NCBI RefSeq assembly: GCF_017916325.1
Contig: NC_090165.1
Coordinates: 434,001 to 498,000, forward strand
Direction of reading: 5' to 3'
From: Leishmania martiniquensis
Lineage: Eukaryota > Euglenozoa > Kinetoplastea > Trypanosomatida > Trypanosomatidae
Length of the DNA stretch: 64,000 bases
How positions within the stretch are numbered: the stretch's first letter is position 1; each line of letters opens with the position of its first letter. The notes beneath the pieces were generated by a model. It searched no databases and had not been told where the DNA came from. It saw only the letters and a program-made list of their open reading frames with translations. This document shows positions 20,066-29,507 of the stretch, piece by piece. Made by a program: the position numbers and the translations under genes.

Positions 20066-20997
20066 GCCTCACCCACGTGCACACATTCAGGCAATCGGCC
20101 CGTGCGTGCGCTTCGGCAGTGGCGGATGCAGCGCCCACTTCCCGCACAGCTGTCTCTCTTCACAGCGGCACAGAAACCTGAGTTGTTTCTTCCTAATCCG
20201 CGTTGTTCGCTGTAGCCGTTTGCCTCTCGCTCGTCATCTCTTCACATCTGTGTGTGTGATGTGCTTCTCCGCGCCTTTTGGGTGGGCAGACCAGCGCCCA
20301 TCAGTCGGCGCTCGTCACTGGTATCGCGTAACTCGCCTCTCGTGTTGTGTCCCACCTCCATCTCTGCAACCGTGCCCATGCGCGTGCCACCTACTCTCTC
20401 TGGTGAGGGGGAAAGCTCTACCAAGTGGGTGGGAAAAAAGCACATGAGAGGGGCGGCTACACACTTTGCATAGAAGAAAATATCAAGGCCGCGATGCCTC
20501 CACGAAATTTGTAAGGCATGTGGGTAGAAAGCTGCTTCAGCTGTATGGGCAGAAGGTGGAGCAGGGAGGGGGGAGGCGGTGGCCTCAGCGGAGGTGGCCT
20601 GAACGGCTCGCTCGCATGTAGGCCCGCGCGCGTGCGTGCAAACATCTTCGAGAGCACCAGAGAAAGGGAGGCGGTGATTGGCTGATGAGCGGCTCGCCTT
20701 CGCCGTGTTGTCTTCTCCGCGACGCACTCCCTGTCGCTGCCTCTGTGCCGTACGCTCAGAGCGACTCCTTCTGCTTGCTCGATCGCTTCCCAATCTTCTC
20801 GCCGACATCATGTCTGCCCCTCTTTCGCGCGCTGTCTTCCTCTCTGTGGAACCTCTCGTCTCGGCATTTCCGCCAAACGCCGCTGTGCGTGCGTGTCTCT
20901 CTCCGTCTCCGGCACGAGCGCATCTATTTCGGCTCTAAGGCTATACGGCGGCGCACCCACCGCTTGCGGACGTAACCCTCCTCTCCCAAGCTCACAC
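20066..20997. other. intergenic spacer
   Basis: A 0.9 kb spacer with CT-rich tracts, including several between 20700 and 20930 that could serve as splice signals for the ABC gene. No coding sequence is supported. Confidence 0.6.
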
Positions 20998-22566
20998 ATG
21001 TCGCGGGAGATCATCGTGGAGGTGAGGGGTGTCTCCTTCCAGTACCCTGGTGCGCCTACGGCCTCGTTGAGGCAGGTGAGCCTCACGACCCATCGCGGGG
21101 ATCGTGTTCTCGTGATTGGGCACAACGGAAGCGGCAAGTCAACACTGCTATCTCTTCTGGCAGGTCGACGAAAAGCAAAATCAGGGAGCGTGCGTGTGCT
21201 CGGACGCGACCCGTTTGAGGACACGAGCATGATCCAGCACATATCCATGATCGGTGCGCCATGGCCCCCAGAGGCGGTGTTCGGTAACACGGTCGATCGC
21301 GTAGCCTCGCCGGCGCCAGTGCCGGAGCGTAAAACAATGGTCGCAGACGCGCTGCATCTACGCCTCTCCCGCTTCGTGGAAAAGATGAGCTCGGGAGAGA
21401 AGAGAAGGGTGCAGATCCTGCATGGGATGCTGAACCCAGCCACCGTGTACCTTCTCGACGAGTGTAGCACCGACATCGACGTCGCCGAGCGACGCACGGT
21501 GCTGAAGCTGGTACGACAAGAATGCGAGGCGAGAGACGGGTGCTGCTTTTATGCGACGCATATTCTCGACCGAAGCCAGGACTGGGCTACGCACCTGCTG
21601 CTCATGGAGGAGGGCCGTGTGGTTGCCTTCAAGAGGGTGGCAGACATCGCCGTGCCCTTGGAAGAGTATGCGTTCCAGTTCATGAGGAAGCGCGACCGCT
21701 GCGCTCGCGGCGTCGACGCCGCCGCCCCACCGTCGTATGGGAAGTTCGTCTCCCTGTCACCTGGATCGTCCGCGTGGGCAACGACAACCGCACTTGCCCC
21801 CCCATACTCAGCGATATCCGACGCGCCGGCGACGTACTGGCCGAAAGGGAAAAGAGACGGTGGGCCCGACGAAGTGGTCATCGACTGCACACGCCTAAGC
21901 TACAAGGATGTGTTTGTGCACCTGACATTTCAGGTGAACCGTGGTGAGCGGGTGCTGCTGTGCGGCAGTAACGGCTCCGGCAAGTCCACCTTGCTCAACA
22001 TGCTGGGCGGGAGGCTGTACTTCGACAACCGCGACGGGTCCCTCTCTGTACTGGGTAAGCGGTGCTACGATGGCATGCTGCTTAACGGTCTTGTCAGCTA
22101 CGGCGGTGATTGGTGGGCCGCCGCGCCTGGCGGAGAGATGCATGTGCGCGAAATGCTGCAGCTCCAAACCGCCCGTGCCGAGCACTTGCGCGCGTTGCTC
22201 AACGTGGACATGGACTGGGATGTGCGGCGCATCAGCACGGGAGAGCAGAAGCGTGTGCAGCTGCTCTTACACTTGCTGGATGACAAGCCTATCGTACTGC
22301 TTGATGAGGCGACCGCCGACCTGGACGTCGATCAGCGCCACAGCCTCCTGCAGTTCCTCTACGAAGAGAGCGTGCAGCGTGGGGTGACTGTCGTCTACTC
22401 GACGAACATTTTCGGGGGCTTGGAGGGCTGGGCCGATGCCGTGGTGCTTCTGGACCGGACTGTGCGCGGTGCTCACGCTGTGTGGAGAGCCTCTCAGGGG
22501 CAGCCCATCTCACTGGAGCGCGTTGCCGATGAAATTATCGCACTTAAGGAGCGGGAAGTTTTTTGA
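20998..22566 (+). CDS. soluble tandem ABC ATPase, CAF16/ABCI-like
   Basis: Predicted 522 residues with two complete nucleotide-binding domains and no membrane segment. Domain 1: Walker A GHNGSGKST (41-49), signature SSGEKRR (131-137), Walker B VYLLDECSTD (D154, E155). Domain 2: Walker A GSNGSGKST (323-331), signature STGEQKRVQ, Walker B IVLLDEATADLDV (D436, E437). The opening VRGVSFQYPGAPTASLRQV and the S-S/T-GE-R signature in place of LSGGQ are like yeast Caf16 and plant ABCI20/21, which are single-domain cytosolic proteins; Caf16 associates with the CCR4-NOT complex. Here two such domains are fused. ATG 20998 gives the MSREIIVEV start expected of the fold. An mRNA-decay link is only inference from Caf16. 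An ABCF or ABCE identity is less likely: the linker and hinge features of those families are absent. Confidence 0.82.
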   Translation: MSREIIVEVRGVSFQYPGAPTASLRQVSLTTHRGDRVLVIGHNGSGKSTLLSLLAGRRKAKSGSVRVLGRDPFEDTSMIQHISMIGAPWPPEAVFGNTVDRVASPAPVPERKTMVADALHLRLSRFVEKMSSGEKRRVQILHGMLNPATVYLLDECSTDIDVAERRTVLKLVRQECEARDGCCFYATHILDRSQDWATHLLLMEEGRVVAFKRVADIAVPLEEYAFQFMRKRDRCARGVDAAAPPSYGKFVSLSPGSSAWATTTALAPPYSAISDAPATYWPKGKRDGGPDEVVIDCTRLSYKDVFVHLTFQVNRGERVLLCGSNGSGKSTLLNMLGGRLYFDNRDGSLSVLGKRCYDGMLLNGLVSYGGDWWAAAPGGEMHVREMLQLQTARAEHLRALLNVDMDWDVRRISTGEQKRVQLLLHLLDDKPIVLLDEATADLDVDQRHSLLQFLYEESVQRGVTVVYSTNIFGGLEGWADAVVLLDRTVRGAHAVWRASQGQPISLERVADEIIALKEREVF

Positions 22567-23385
22567 GAGTGACCATTCCTCACTACCGCCCACACACACT
22601 CCCCCATCCGCGCCACGCTGTTTGTCTTGCGACTACAAGCGTGCATGTGCTCGTGTCGGTGCGTGTGACGGCTGCCCAAGCAGCCACCTTCGGCACGGGT
22701 CTCCCCTTCCCCCTGCTCTGGTAAGACTGGGCAGGGTTCACGGAGAGGTAAAACAGCAAGGAGTACAAGGAGGAGACACCGGCACGTTGCGCAACGGCGA
22801 TGGCGCAGACAGAGCTGGCGAGCTCTGCTCGTGCGTGTTATGGCTCGCCTACTCGTCATGGGCTCTCCTCTGCTTCGTACAATGGCGCATGCGCCTGTGC
22901 ATGGGAGTGCTCGTCGACGTGGTGCTCGTACGCTCTGGTGTTGGGGGCCAGCGAGGCTCCACGGGACATGGGACGCTGGCAAGGGCTACCTTCTTCTCCC
23001 TCCTCCCATCCACCCCATCCCCGTGCTCATCTGCAACTGTGCTGCCTTTTTTCGCGACTCCGCACTTCTCCCTGTCAACTTCCTCCTCCTTCTTTCCCTC
23101 TCTCCCCCACTTCGCACGCTTTCACTCATGCGCTCGTTCGCCATACCGATCCGCCAAGTAGGCAGCGCGACTGAGTGGGGGGGACGCGTCACTTGTCCTT
23201 TGCCGAAAAAGAGGCGTGCTAGGCGCGGTGCGTTGATGTGACCACCAGAGGAAGCGGAGACCGACATCGAAACACATCAGAGGCCGTCATCTGCTTCTTT
23301 GACTGCTTTATCGGGTAGCTCCATCTCTTCCCTTCCTCCCTCTTCCTCTTTGTGGGAGACGCTTCCCCCGTCGACTCACTCAACC
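22567..23385. other. intergenic spacer
   Basis: A 0.8 kb spacer. CT-rich tracts at about 22990-23130 and 23320-23350 could serve polyadenylation of the ABC transcript and trans-splicing of the next gene. No gene is supported. Confidence 0.6.
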
Positions 23386-24312
23386 ATGTCCAAGAGCTTT
23401 GTAGCGCCGCAGCAGGAGCGCCGCAATCCGCACCAGAACCCGGTGCGATCGCACAAGGGCGGCTATCTGCGTTGCCCATTCAACATCACCTCCAGTTATG
23501 CCGAGCTTGCCGAAAAGCGAGTGCACGAGGACTTGGCGCGCGGCGGCCGCGTAAGCGCTGTCGTCGCAGACAAAGACGGTGTAATGTCGTCGCTTACCGG
23601 TCTGCAGGTGGACAGAGACGAGATCGACGGTGGTTCGGGTGGCCGACCGTGGTGCCGGGCAGGTGTAGGGGCCAGCCGGTTGTCTGGAAGGGAGAAGCGA
23701 GCGCAGCAAGAGCAGGCGGAGCTCATCTACGGCCGGGGCGCGCTTGCCGGGTACGATGACACCTCAGCGGCATCCGGTGCGGTATCCGCGAGGGGTGAAC
23801 TCTCTCAGGAGCACCTCTTCGGTCTCCATGCGCGCGACCGAGCGGCGCTGCAGCGGGTCATACCGCGCGCTACTAGCGAGACGGTGAAACGGCGCCGGGT
23901 GGAGGGTGTGAGGAAGGAGCTCCTCTCTCTCGGCCATCACCGGCATTGCGGCTCTGCTCCGTTGCACACGAATAGCGCAGCCGATAGGGAGCCGGAGGCG
24001 GAGAACGACGTCGAGGGCAACTCTGAAGGGCACCGTTTAGCGTCTCCCCATGCGCGCACACCTTTTCCACCACCGGCACCCGGCGCTTCCCGAAATGGTG
24101 CGTCAGTCCTGCCGTGCTCTTCAGGAAGTAAGGGTGATCCGAGCGGCGCCGACGCTGCCGCCGAGCGATCATCACGGAGCGGCCCATCCGATGCGCAACT
24201 TCAGTGCGCTTCGCGCCAAGCACCGACAATGCCGATCCGCCCCAAGAATCGCATGCAGATGTTGGACGACTTGCGCGCGCAGGCACTCATGCGCAAGGGG
24301 CGCCACCGATAA
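23386..24312 (+). CDS. conserved-looking hypothetical protein
   Basis: Predicted 308 residues from ATG 23386 (MSKSFVAPQQERR). I do not recognise the family. The N-terminal 60 residues look structured and charged (YAELAEKRVHEDLARGG), as does the central AALQRVIPRATSETVKRRRV. The remainder is Ser/Ala/Gly/Pro-rich, and the C-terminus is short and basic (MQMLDDLRAQALMRKGRHR). No signal peptide, membrane segment or catalytic motif is seen. It is kept as a gene because it is the only strand-consistent, GC-rich frame between two splice-like tracts and has an ordinary spacing to both neighbours. The frame is open upstream to 23299 but without an ATG. Confidence 0.65.
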   Translation: MSKSFVAPQQERRNPHQNPVRSHKGGYLRCPFNITSSYAELAEKRVHEDLARGGRVSAVVADKDGVMSSLTGLQVDRDEIDGGSGGRPWCRAGVGASRLSGREKRAQQEQAELIYGRGALAGYDDTSAASGAVSARGELSQEHLFGLHARDRAALQRVIPRATSETVKRRRVEGVRKELLSLGHHRHCGSAPLHTNSAADREPEAENDVEGNSEGHRLASPHARTPFPPPAPGASRNGASVLPCSSGSKGDPSGADAAAERSSRSGPSDAQLQCASRQAPTMPIRPKNRMQMLDDLRAQALMRKGRHR

Positions 24313-25018
24313 GCCTCGTAAAAGGTAGCAAGCGCGAGCGTGTGTTTGACTGATACATGATAAAAAAACCGTTGCTGGAAACGTAGCGTGCGCGGGGATG
24401 CGCGGGCACCGATGTGCACGAAAGGGGAATGAAAACTGAATACAACGAAAGAGGTGGGAGCGTGTGTGTGTCTCTGTGTGTGCGCGCGTACCGGGGGATG
24501 GAGCTGTTGCAAGCACCCTCATGCATGGCTGCACTTGACAGGATTGATGCGCATGCGGTCAGTAGGTTGCCTCTAGTGGTGTCTGCGCATGGGAGGAGCG
24601 AGGGCCGCACCTTTTCGGCCTTCACGTTCTTGTTTTGTCCCGCTTCCCATCCCCAGTGCTCTCGCTTCGTGGGTGGCGCCCCCCCACCCTCCCCCCGAAC
24701 AGGCCTAACATTCTTTGACTGCTCTCTTCGCCCCTCTCTCATGGATTCTTTGCTGCCGCCATCACTTCCCGCAAGCAGCTCCATATTGCATACTTTGGTG
24801 CTCATTTGGGCCGTCTTGGCTGCCACGACCACACGCTCTCCTCTCCTTCATCCTTACAAAGGGATTGAGCGCAGCGACGCTGAGCCCACCCCTGCCGGCG
24901 GAGGGGCGCGGCGGATCCTCTGCTCTCCCTTGCAGCTGTGACCGCACGCACACGCTTACAGACAGGCACAACCGCATAAAATCACGCGCACGCTATTGCC
25001 GAATCAGCTGCCAGTGCC
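24313..25018. other. intergenic spacer
   Basis: A 0.7 kb spacer with GT-rich (24460-24490) and C-rich (24680-24700) stretches. No coding sequence is seen. Confidence 0.6.
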
Positions 25019-27187
25019 ATGTACAGCGCTTTTCTAGGGCGCATCTTGGGCAACCCAGCCGCCGGCAGAGCCTCCACGAGCTCTGGGTCAGCCCCGGATG
25101 GTGGTATCGCGCCATCGCCCGGTAGCGGTGGAGCTACAAGTAGCACACAGTACAAGGCCGTGACTCGGCCGTACCGGTGCAGTCAAGACAGTCCAGCTCT
25201 TCGATCGGGGAGCGCCATCTTTCATCCCAAAGACGGTGACGGGGATGGCGACGTTGCGCCTGTCAAGAGTACCGCGGCTGGCGACGACTTTAGCCTCTCC
25301 GGAGCAAAAAGGCCCTCCCTTAAGAGCATCAGGTTGCCCATCAGTATTGGCTCGGGGCAGTCGTCGGCTTACGCGGCGTCCTCCTCGCAAAGCTCGAGCG
25401 GCGCTTTACACCTCAATGAATTGACCTTGCCCACTCCTCCCTGCCCCACCGCAGCGATGAGCTCCCTTGGGCAGATGGCGTTGGGGGCGAAGGCCATGAC
25501 TCTCTCCACGCCCTCCGCTGCCACTACATCTGCCGTGAGTAGCGAGCATGCAAGGCGCTTCCAACAGGCGCTGTGTGCAGACTCAGTGGATATGGCGCAC
25601 CTGCGAGCGCTGAGCTGGCAAGGCTGCCCGGTCGCCTTCCGGTACGAGGCGTGGATGTTTCTCACGGGATGCTGGACGGCGCAGGCGGCAAATCGCCAGC
25701 CGACCGCGTCAAGGCGCCGCCTGGAGTACGCCGCGTACATTCACAGCACCTACGGCATTGTCGACTGGGACGCTGTCTGTGCAATGGTGGACAGCGGCGT
25801 TGACACGGCAGTGCACCGGTCCACCCTCAAGTCACTCGAGCAATCTGTCGGCGCACCACGGCAAGCGTCTCTGACGGAGCTGGTGGCAGCACCTCTCGGT
25901 GCGCCGAGGAGCCTCTTGCGCGCTGCATCGTTGACGAGTAGCGCCAGCACAGCCACACTGGCCAGGGAGGCCATCGCCTCTCCGCTTCCGTCACTTCCAC
26001 ATCACTCGCCTGGGCTGCATCCCGCCTCCGTCTCCCTCGAAGATGTCTTCTCGCCATTGCGGCAAAGCGCCAATGGGGAGGGTGCGCAGCCGCTGTCGAG
26101 GCTGTCGCAGGTGCACTCGGCAGAAGTCTTGACGGCAAGCTCGTCGATGGCTCTGCTGCAAGCCCCGGTTGTCTCCCCGCTCTGCACCTCCGCTTCGGTG
26201 GGGTCCATTGACGCCGTTGGTACGAGTCCGCCTCTCCATCTCCAGTTCTCCCCGTCGCCAAGCACGTCGTTGCCGGCGCAGAGGTTCACAACTGCCGTGC
26301 CGGCGGCGGCGTCATCTGCGGTCGGCGGCAACGGTGGCGCGGCGATAGGGCATCAGCTTAGCGCGAGCACGATGCTAGGCTCGAAGGAGTTGCAGACGCT
26401 GAAGCAGATCCGCAAGGACATCCCTCGAATGTCGGGTGGACACTGCTACCTGCGCCACCCACGTGTGCAGGGCTCTATCGAGCGTATCTTGTTCATCTGG
26501 TCTCTACGCCACCCGGCCTGCGGCTACGTGCAGGGTATGAACGATCTTGTCGTCCCCTTCATGGGTGTGGTGCTGAGTCACCGCTTCTGCCCGACTCGCT
26601 CCATCACTGAGCTGCACGCCTACACCGAGGACATCTTCGACGAGTTGTGGTCCATCTCGGAAGTGCCGGCCGCACAGTGGATCAACGAGGTGGAGGCGGA
26701 TGTCTACTGGATGACGTCCTATTTGCTCAATACTATGCAAGACAACTATACGAGCAGCCACGCCGGCATCACAACCATGATGCGGCACCTCGCGGCAGTC
26801 GTGCAGGCCGCAGACCCGCCGCTTTACCACCGCTTGGTGGGCGCGCTGCAGCTTTCCTTTGAGCAGTTTTCCTTTCGGTGGATGAACTGCTTGCTAATGC
26901 GTGAGCTGACTGAGACGCAGTCGCTGCGGCTGCTCGACGCGTACCTCTCCGATGAGGAGCGGCGGTGGAGCGTCACACATGTGTACGTGTGCGCGGCGCT
27001 GCTTTTGCGCTGGGGCTCGCAGCTGATGGCGTTTGGTGAGGACTACATAAGTGCAATGAAGTTCTTGCAAGCGCCACCGACGGAGAAGCTGTCGCTGCGC
27101 GACATGCAGGACGTGCTCTCAGAGGGCTATGTGCTACAGAACCTGTATGAGGCCTCCTTGAAGCGTCTGTCCACCACCACGGAGTAG
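25019..27187 (+). CDS. TBC-domain Rab GTPase-activating protein, TBC1D22/Gyp1-like
   Basis: Predicted 722 residues. The N-terminal 175 residues are low complexity. The TBC domain begins at about 192 (LRALSWQGCPVAFRYEAWMF) and continues from about 460. Both catalytic fingers are present: Arg470 in IRKDIPRM and Gln505 in YVQGMNDL. The block ERILFIWSLRHPACGYVQG, with NDLVVPF after it, is close to TBC1D22/Gyp1, GAPs for Rab1/Ypt1-type GTPases at the Golgi. The C-terminal part (FEQFSFRWMNCLLMREL, LRLLDAYLSD) completes the helical fold. About 190 residues of Ser/Ala/Pro-rich sequence (265-455) split the first TBC helices from the arginine-finger motif. ATG 25019 lies soon after splice-like sequence. 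The GAP function is well supported; the Rab substrate is inferred. Confidence 0.88.
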   Translation: MYSAFLGRILGNPAAGRASTSSGSAPDGGIAPSPGSGGATSSTQYKAVTRPYRCSQDSPALRSGSAIFHPKDGDGDGDVAPVKSTAAGDDFSLSGAKRPSLKSIRLPISIGSGQSSAYAASSSQSSSGALHLNELTLPTPPCPTAAMSSLGQMALGAKAMTLSTPSAATTSAVSSEHARRFQQALCADSVDMAHLRALSWQGCPVAFRYEAWMFLTGCWTAQAANRQPTASRRRLEYAAYIHSTYGIVDWDAVCAMVDSGVDTAVHRSTLKSLEQSVGAPRQASLTELVAAPLGAPRSLLRAASLTSSASTATLAREAIASPLPSLPHHSPGLHPASVSLEDVFSPLRQSANGEGAQPLSRLSQVHSAEVLTASSSMALLQAPVVSPLCTSASVGSIDAVGTSPPLHLQFSPSPSTSLPAQRFTTAVPAAASSAVGGNGGAAIGHQLSASTMLGSKELQTLKQIRKDIPRMSGGHCYLRHPRVQGSIERILFIWSLRHPACGYVQGMNDLVVPFMGVVLSHRFCPTRSITELHAYTEDIFDELWSISEVPAAQWINEVEADVYWMTSYLLNTMQDNYTSSHAGITTMMRHLAAVVQAADPPLYHRLVGALQLSFEQFSFRWMNCLLMRELTETQSLRLLDAYLSDEERRWSVTHVYVCAALLLRWGSQLMAFGEDYISAMKFLQAPPTEKLSLRDMQDVLSEGYVLQNLYEASLKRLSTTTE

Positions 27188-28049
27188 GGGGGGCAGATGA
27201 GTCGATCTCGACTCGTGCTGCACTCGTGCAGCAGCATGCTGCGTTGTGTACCATGTTGGCCAGTGCTCTTGTACCACTTCGACCTGCGCGTAGCGTGAGC
27301 GTAGGCCTAGCCGCCTTTCCCCCCTTCCCCCACCCCGGGCTACCGCAGAGATACGGGAAGGGGGGCATCTCTCCTCGCTTCTCCGGCCACACCGAGCACA
27401 CGAATGCATCGAAGTGTCTCTTCGTCTCCGTTTCCGTGTGCTCCCGTGCGCGTCGAGAGAACCTCTCGCCTCCCCCATGCGCTAAGCCGTCCCTTTCGTG
27501 GTCCGCTGTCGCGCCCGCTATTCTCGCCTCCCTACGCTTCTGACACCTGTGAAACGAGCAGCGAAGGAAAAAAGGGGAGCCGCTGCCGCGTCCCTTCCCG
27601 CTAGTGACGCGCAGCTTCGATCGGCTCCTTCTGTGGCAACGGAGTCACCTCCCATATTCCTTTCGCTGAGAAAAAAGGGTCCCACGTGCCAGCGATTCTG
27701 AGGGCTGCCGGCGCGGATTTATCCATGGGTGGCTGCTGGTGTGCTCACTTCGCCACCGTGCCCGTCGATATGTGGGAACACGCCGCGGGCTCTGCAGTGT
27801 CGGATGACGGCTCACGCGCAACAGTCCACATTTATGGACGGCCTCTCACTCCCCTCTCTCTTTCTTTCCCCCCTCTGCGCATCACTCCTCGACATCAACG
27901 GACCCACACGCGTACTAACTGGTCATGCTGCATCAAGGAGGTTAGCGCCGGAAACGTAGACGCATACCGCAATAGGAAAGCACTTGGCTGTGTACCGCAG
28001 CGCATACGCCCAAGCTTTTTTTTTCATCACTACACCACCCTGCCTAGCG
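27188..28049. other. intergenic spacer with RIO2 splice signals
   Basis: A 0.86 kb spacer. A long pyrimidine tract at about 27844-27880 is followed by the first AG near 27935. A second T-run lies at 28015-28024, but its first AG (28046-28047) is only 2 nt before the RIO2 ATG. The upstream tract is therefore the more likely splice signal. No gene is supported. Confidence 0.55.
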
Positions 28050-29507
28050 ATGGTGAAGTTGGACGTGACTCTACTCCGCTTTCTGGAGGACGAGGACTTC
28101 CGCGTTCTCACAGCGCTCGAGATGGCCATGCGAAACCACGACGTTGCCCCCACCGCGCTCATCGAACGCATCGCCCAGCTACCCCACGGCGGGTGCCGCA
28201 AGCGGCTCAACAACCTCCTGAAGCACAAGATGATTCACCATGAGAACACCATGTACGACGGCTACGCCATGAAGTACGGCGCGTATGACTACCTGGCCCT
28301 GCGCACGCTTAGCAAGCGCGGCACCTGCACCGGGGTAGGGCACCGTATCGGGTGTGGCAAGGAGTCCGATATTATTTTGGTTCAGGATGAGGCCGGACAC
28401 GACTGCGTTCTAAAGCTGCAGCGCTTGGGCCGCTGCTCCTTTCGCAGCGTGACGCGCAACCGCGACTACAAGGGAAAGGGCCGCACCCGCCACGGTGAGA
28501 GTTGGTTCTACCTGTCGCGGCTGGCTTCACAGAAGGAGTACTCTTTCATGAAGATGCTGTATGACGAGGGGTTCCCAGTTCCAAAGCCGATTGACCAGAA
28601 CCGCCACGCGCTGCTCATGGAGCTGGTTCCAGGCACCCTGCTAAACAATATCACGGAGCTCGGAGACGCCAGCAAGGTGTACCGTCGTGCCCTGGAACTG
28701 ATGGTGAAGCTAGCCGAGTCGGGGCTCATTCACGGCGACTTCAACGAGTTTAACCTAATGATCACAGATGACCAGCGCGTCATCATGATTGACTTCCCGC
28801 AGATGATCTCCATCAATCACCCCAACGCGGCAGAGCTATTTGAGCGCGATGTGCAGAACCTCGCCAACTTCTTCCACCGCCGCTTCAGGGTGGACGTGAC
28901 GTGGTTCCCGTCTTTGGAGAAGGACGTGGTACGCAAGGGCGAGTTGGATAAGCAGGTGTACGCGAGTGGGTACTTCACGCGGAAGCAGGAGGAGGATCTG
29001 GAGCGACTCATGCAGGAAGGCTTCCAGCGAGGTGAGAGTAGTGACGAGGCAGGGCCGCAGGAGCGCGACAGCGGCGCGAACGAGGATGATGGTGATGATG
29101 GCGCGTCGCGCAGCTCGGACATCCGCGTTGCGGATGTCGAAGGCGGCACGGACAAGTTCACGGGCATCTCCGGCGGCGCAAGAGGCATCGAAGAGGACGA
29201 GAAGCTGAAGGAGGACGTCGACGACGACGACGCAAGTGAGGGAAGACTACTCGGAGAGGCCATCGACGCTGCACGCGAGCGGCGCCAGGGCGCGTTCAAC
29301 GCCCGCAACGCTAACCACAACGCGAACTTTTTGCCGGATGGCGAAATCAACGAAGACCACGTGAAGCAACAGATCCGCAAGAGCATTCGGCGCAAGGACA
29401 ACAGTGACTTCAACCGTCACCTGCACCGCAACGTGCAAAAGGGTCGGCAGAAGCAAAAGATTCAGCGCCAGCTCAAGAGCTCGACTGGAGGCGGCTTCTT
29501 CGATTAG
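28050..29507 (+). CDS. RIO2: RIO2 atypical serine/threonine kinase/ATPase
   Basis: Predicted 485 residues. RIO2 binds pre-40S particles and its ATPase cycle drives late cytoplasmic 18S rRNA maturation. The N-terminal winged helix (1-90: LRFLEDEDFRVLTALEMAM, CRKRLNNLLKHKMIHHE) is diagnostic for RIO2 over RIO1. The RIO domain has GCGKES at 101-106 (RIO2-type P-loop), VLKLQRLGRCSFR, the catalytic HGDFNEFN (D230) and the metal-binding IDFPQM (D248). The C-terminal tail (345-485) is acidic then basic, with EDVDDDDASEG and RKSIRRKD. ATG 28050 matches the family start (MVKLDVTLLRFL). The frame is open upstream but has no ATG there. IMP4 upstream acts in the same pathway, though such proximity means little in polycistronic genomes. 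Confidence 0.95.
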   Translation: MVKLDVTLLRFLEDEDFRVLTALEMAMRNHDVAPTALIERIAQLPHGGCRKRLNNLLKHKMIHHENTMYDGYAMKYGAYDYLALRTLSKRGTCTGVGHRIGCGKESDIILVQDEAGHDCVLKLQRLGRCSFRSVTRNRDYKGKGRTRHGESWFYLSRLASQKEYSFMKMLYDEGFPVPKPIDQNRHALLMELVPGTLLNNITELGDASKVYRRALELMVKLAESGLIHGDFNEFNLMITDDQRVIMIDFPQMISINHPNAAELFERDVQNLANFFHRRFRVDVTWFPSLEKDVVRKGELDKQVYASGYFTRKQEEDLERLMQEGFQRGESSDEAGPQERDSGANEDDGDDGASRSSDIRVADVEGGTDKFTGISGGARGIEEDEKLKEDVDDDDASEGRLLGEAIDAARERRQGAFNARNANHNANFLPDGEINEDHVKQQIRKSIRRKDNSDFNRHLHRNVQKGRQKQKIQRQLKSSTGGGFFD

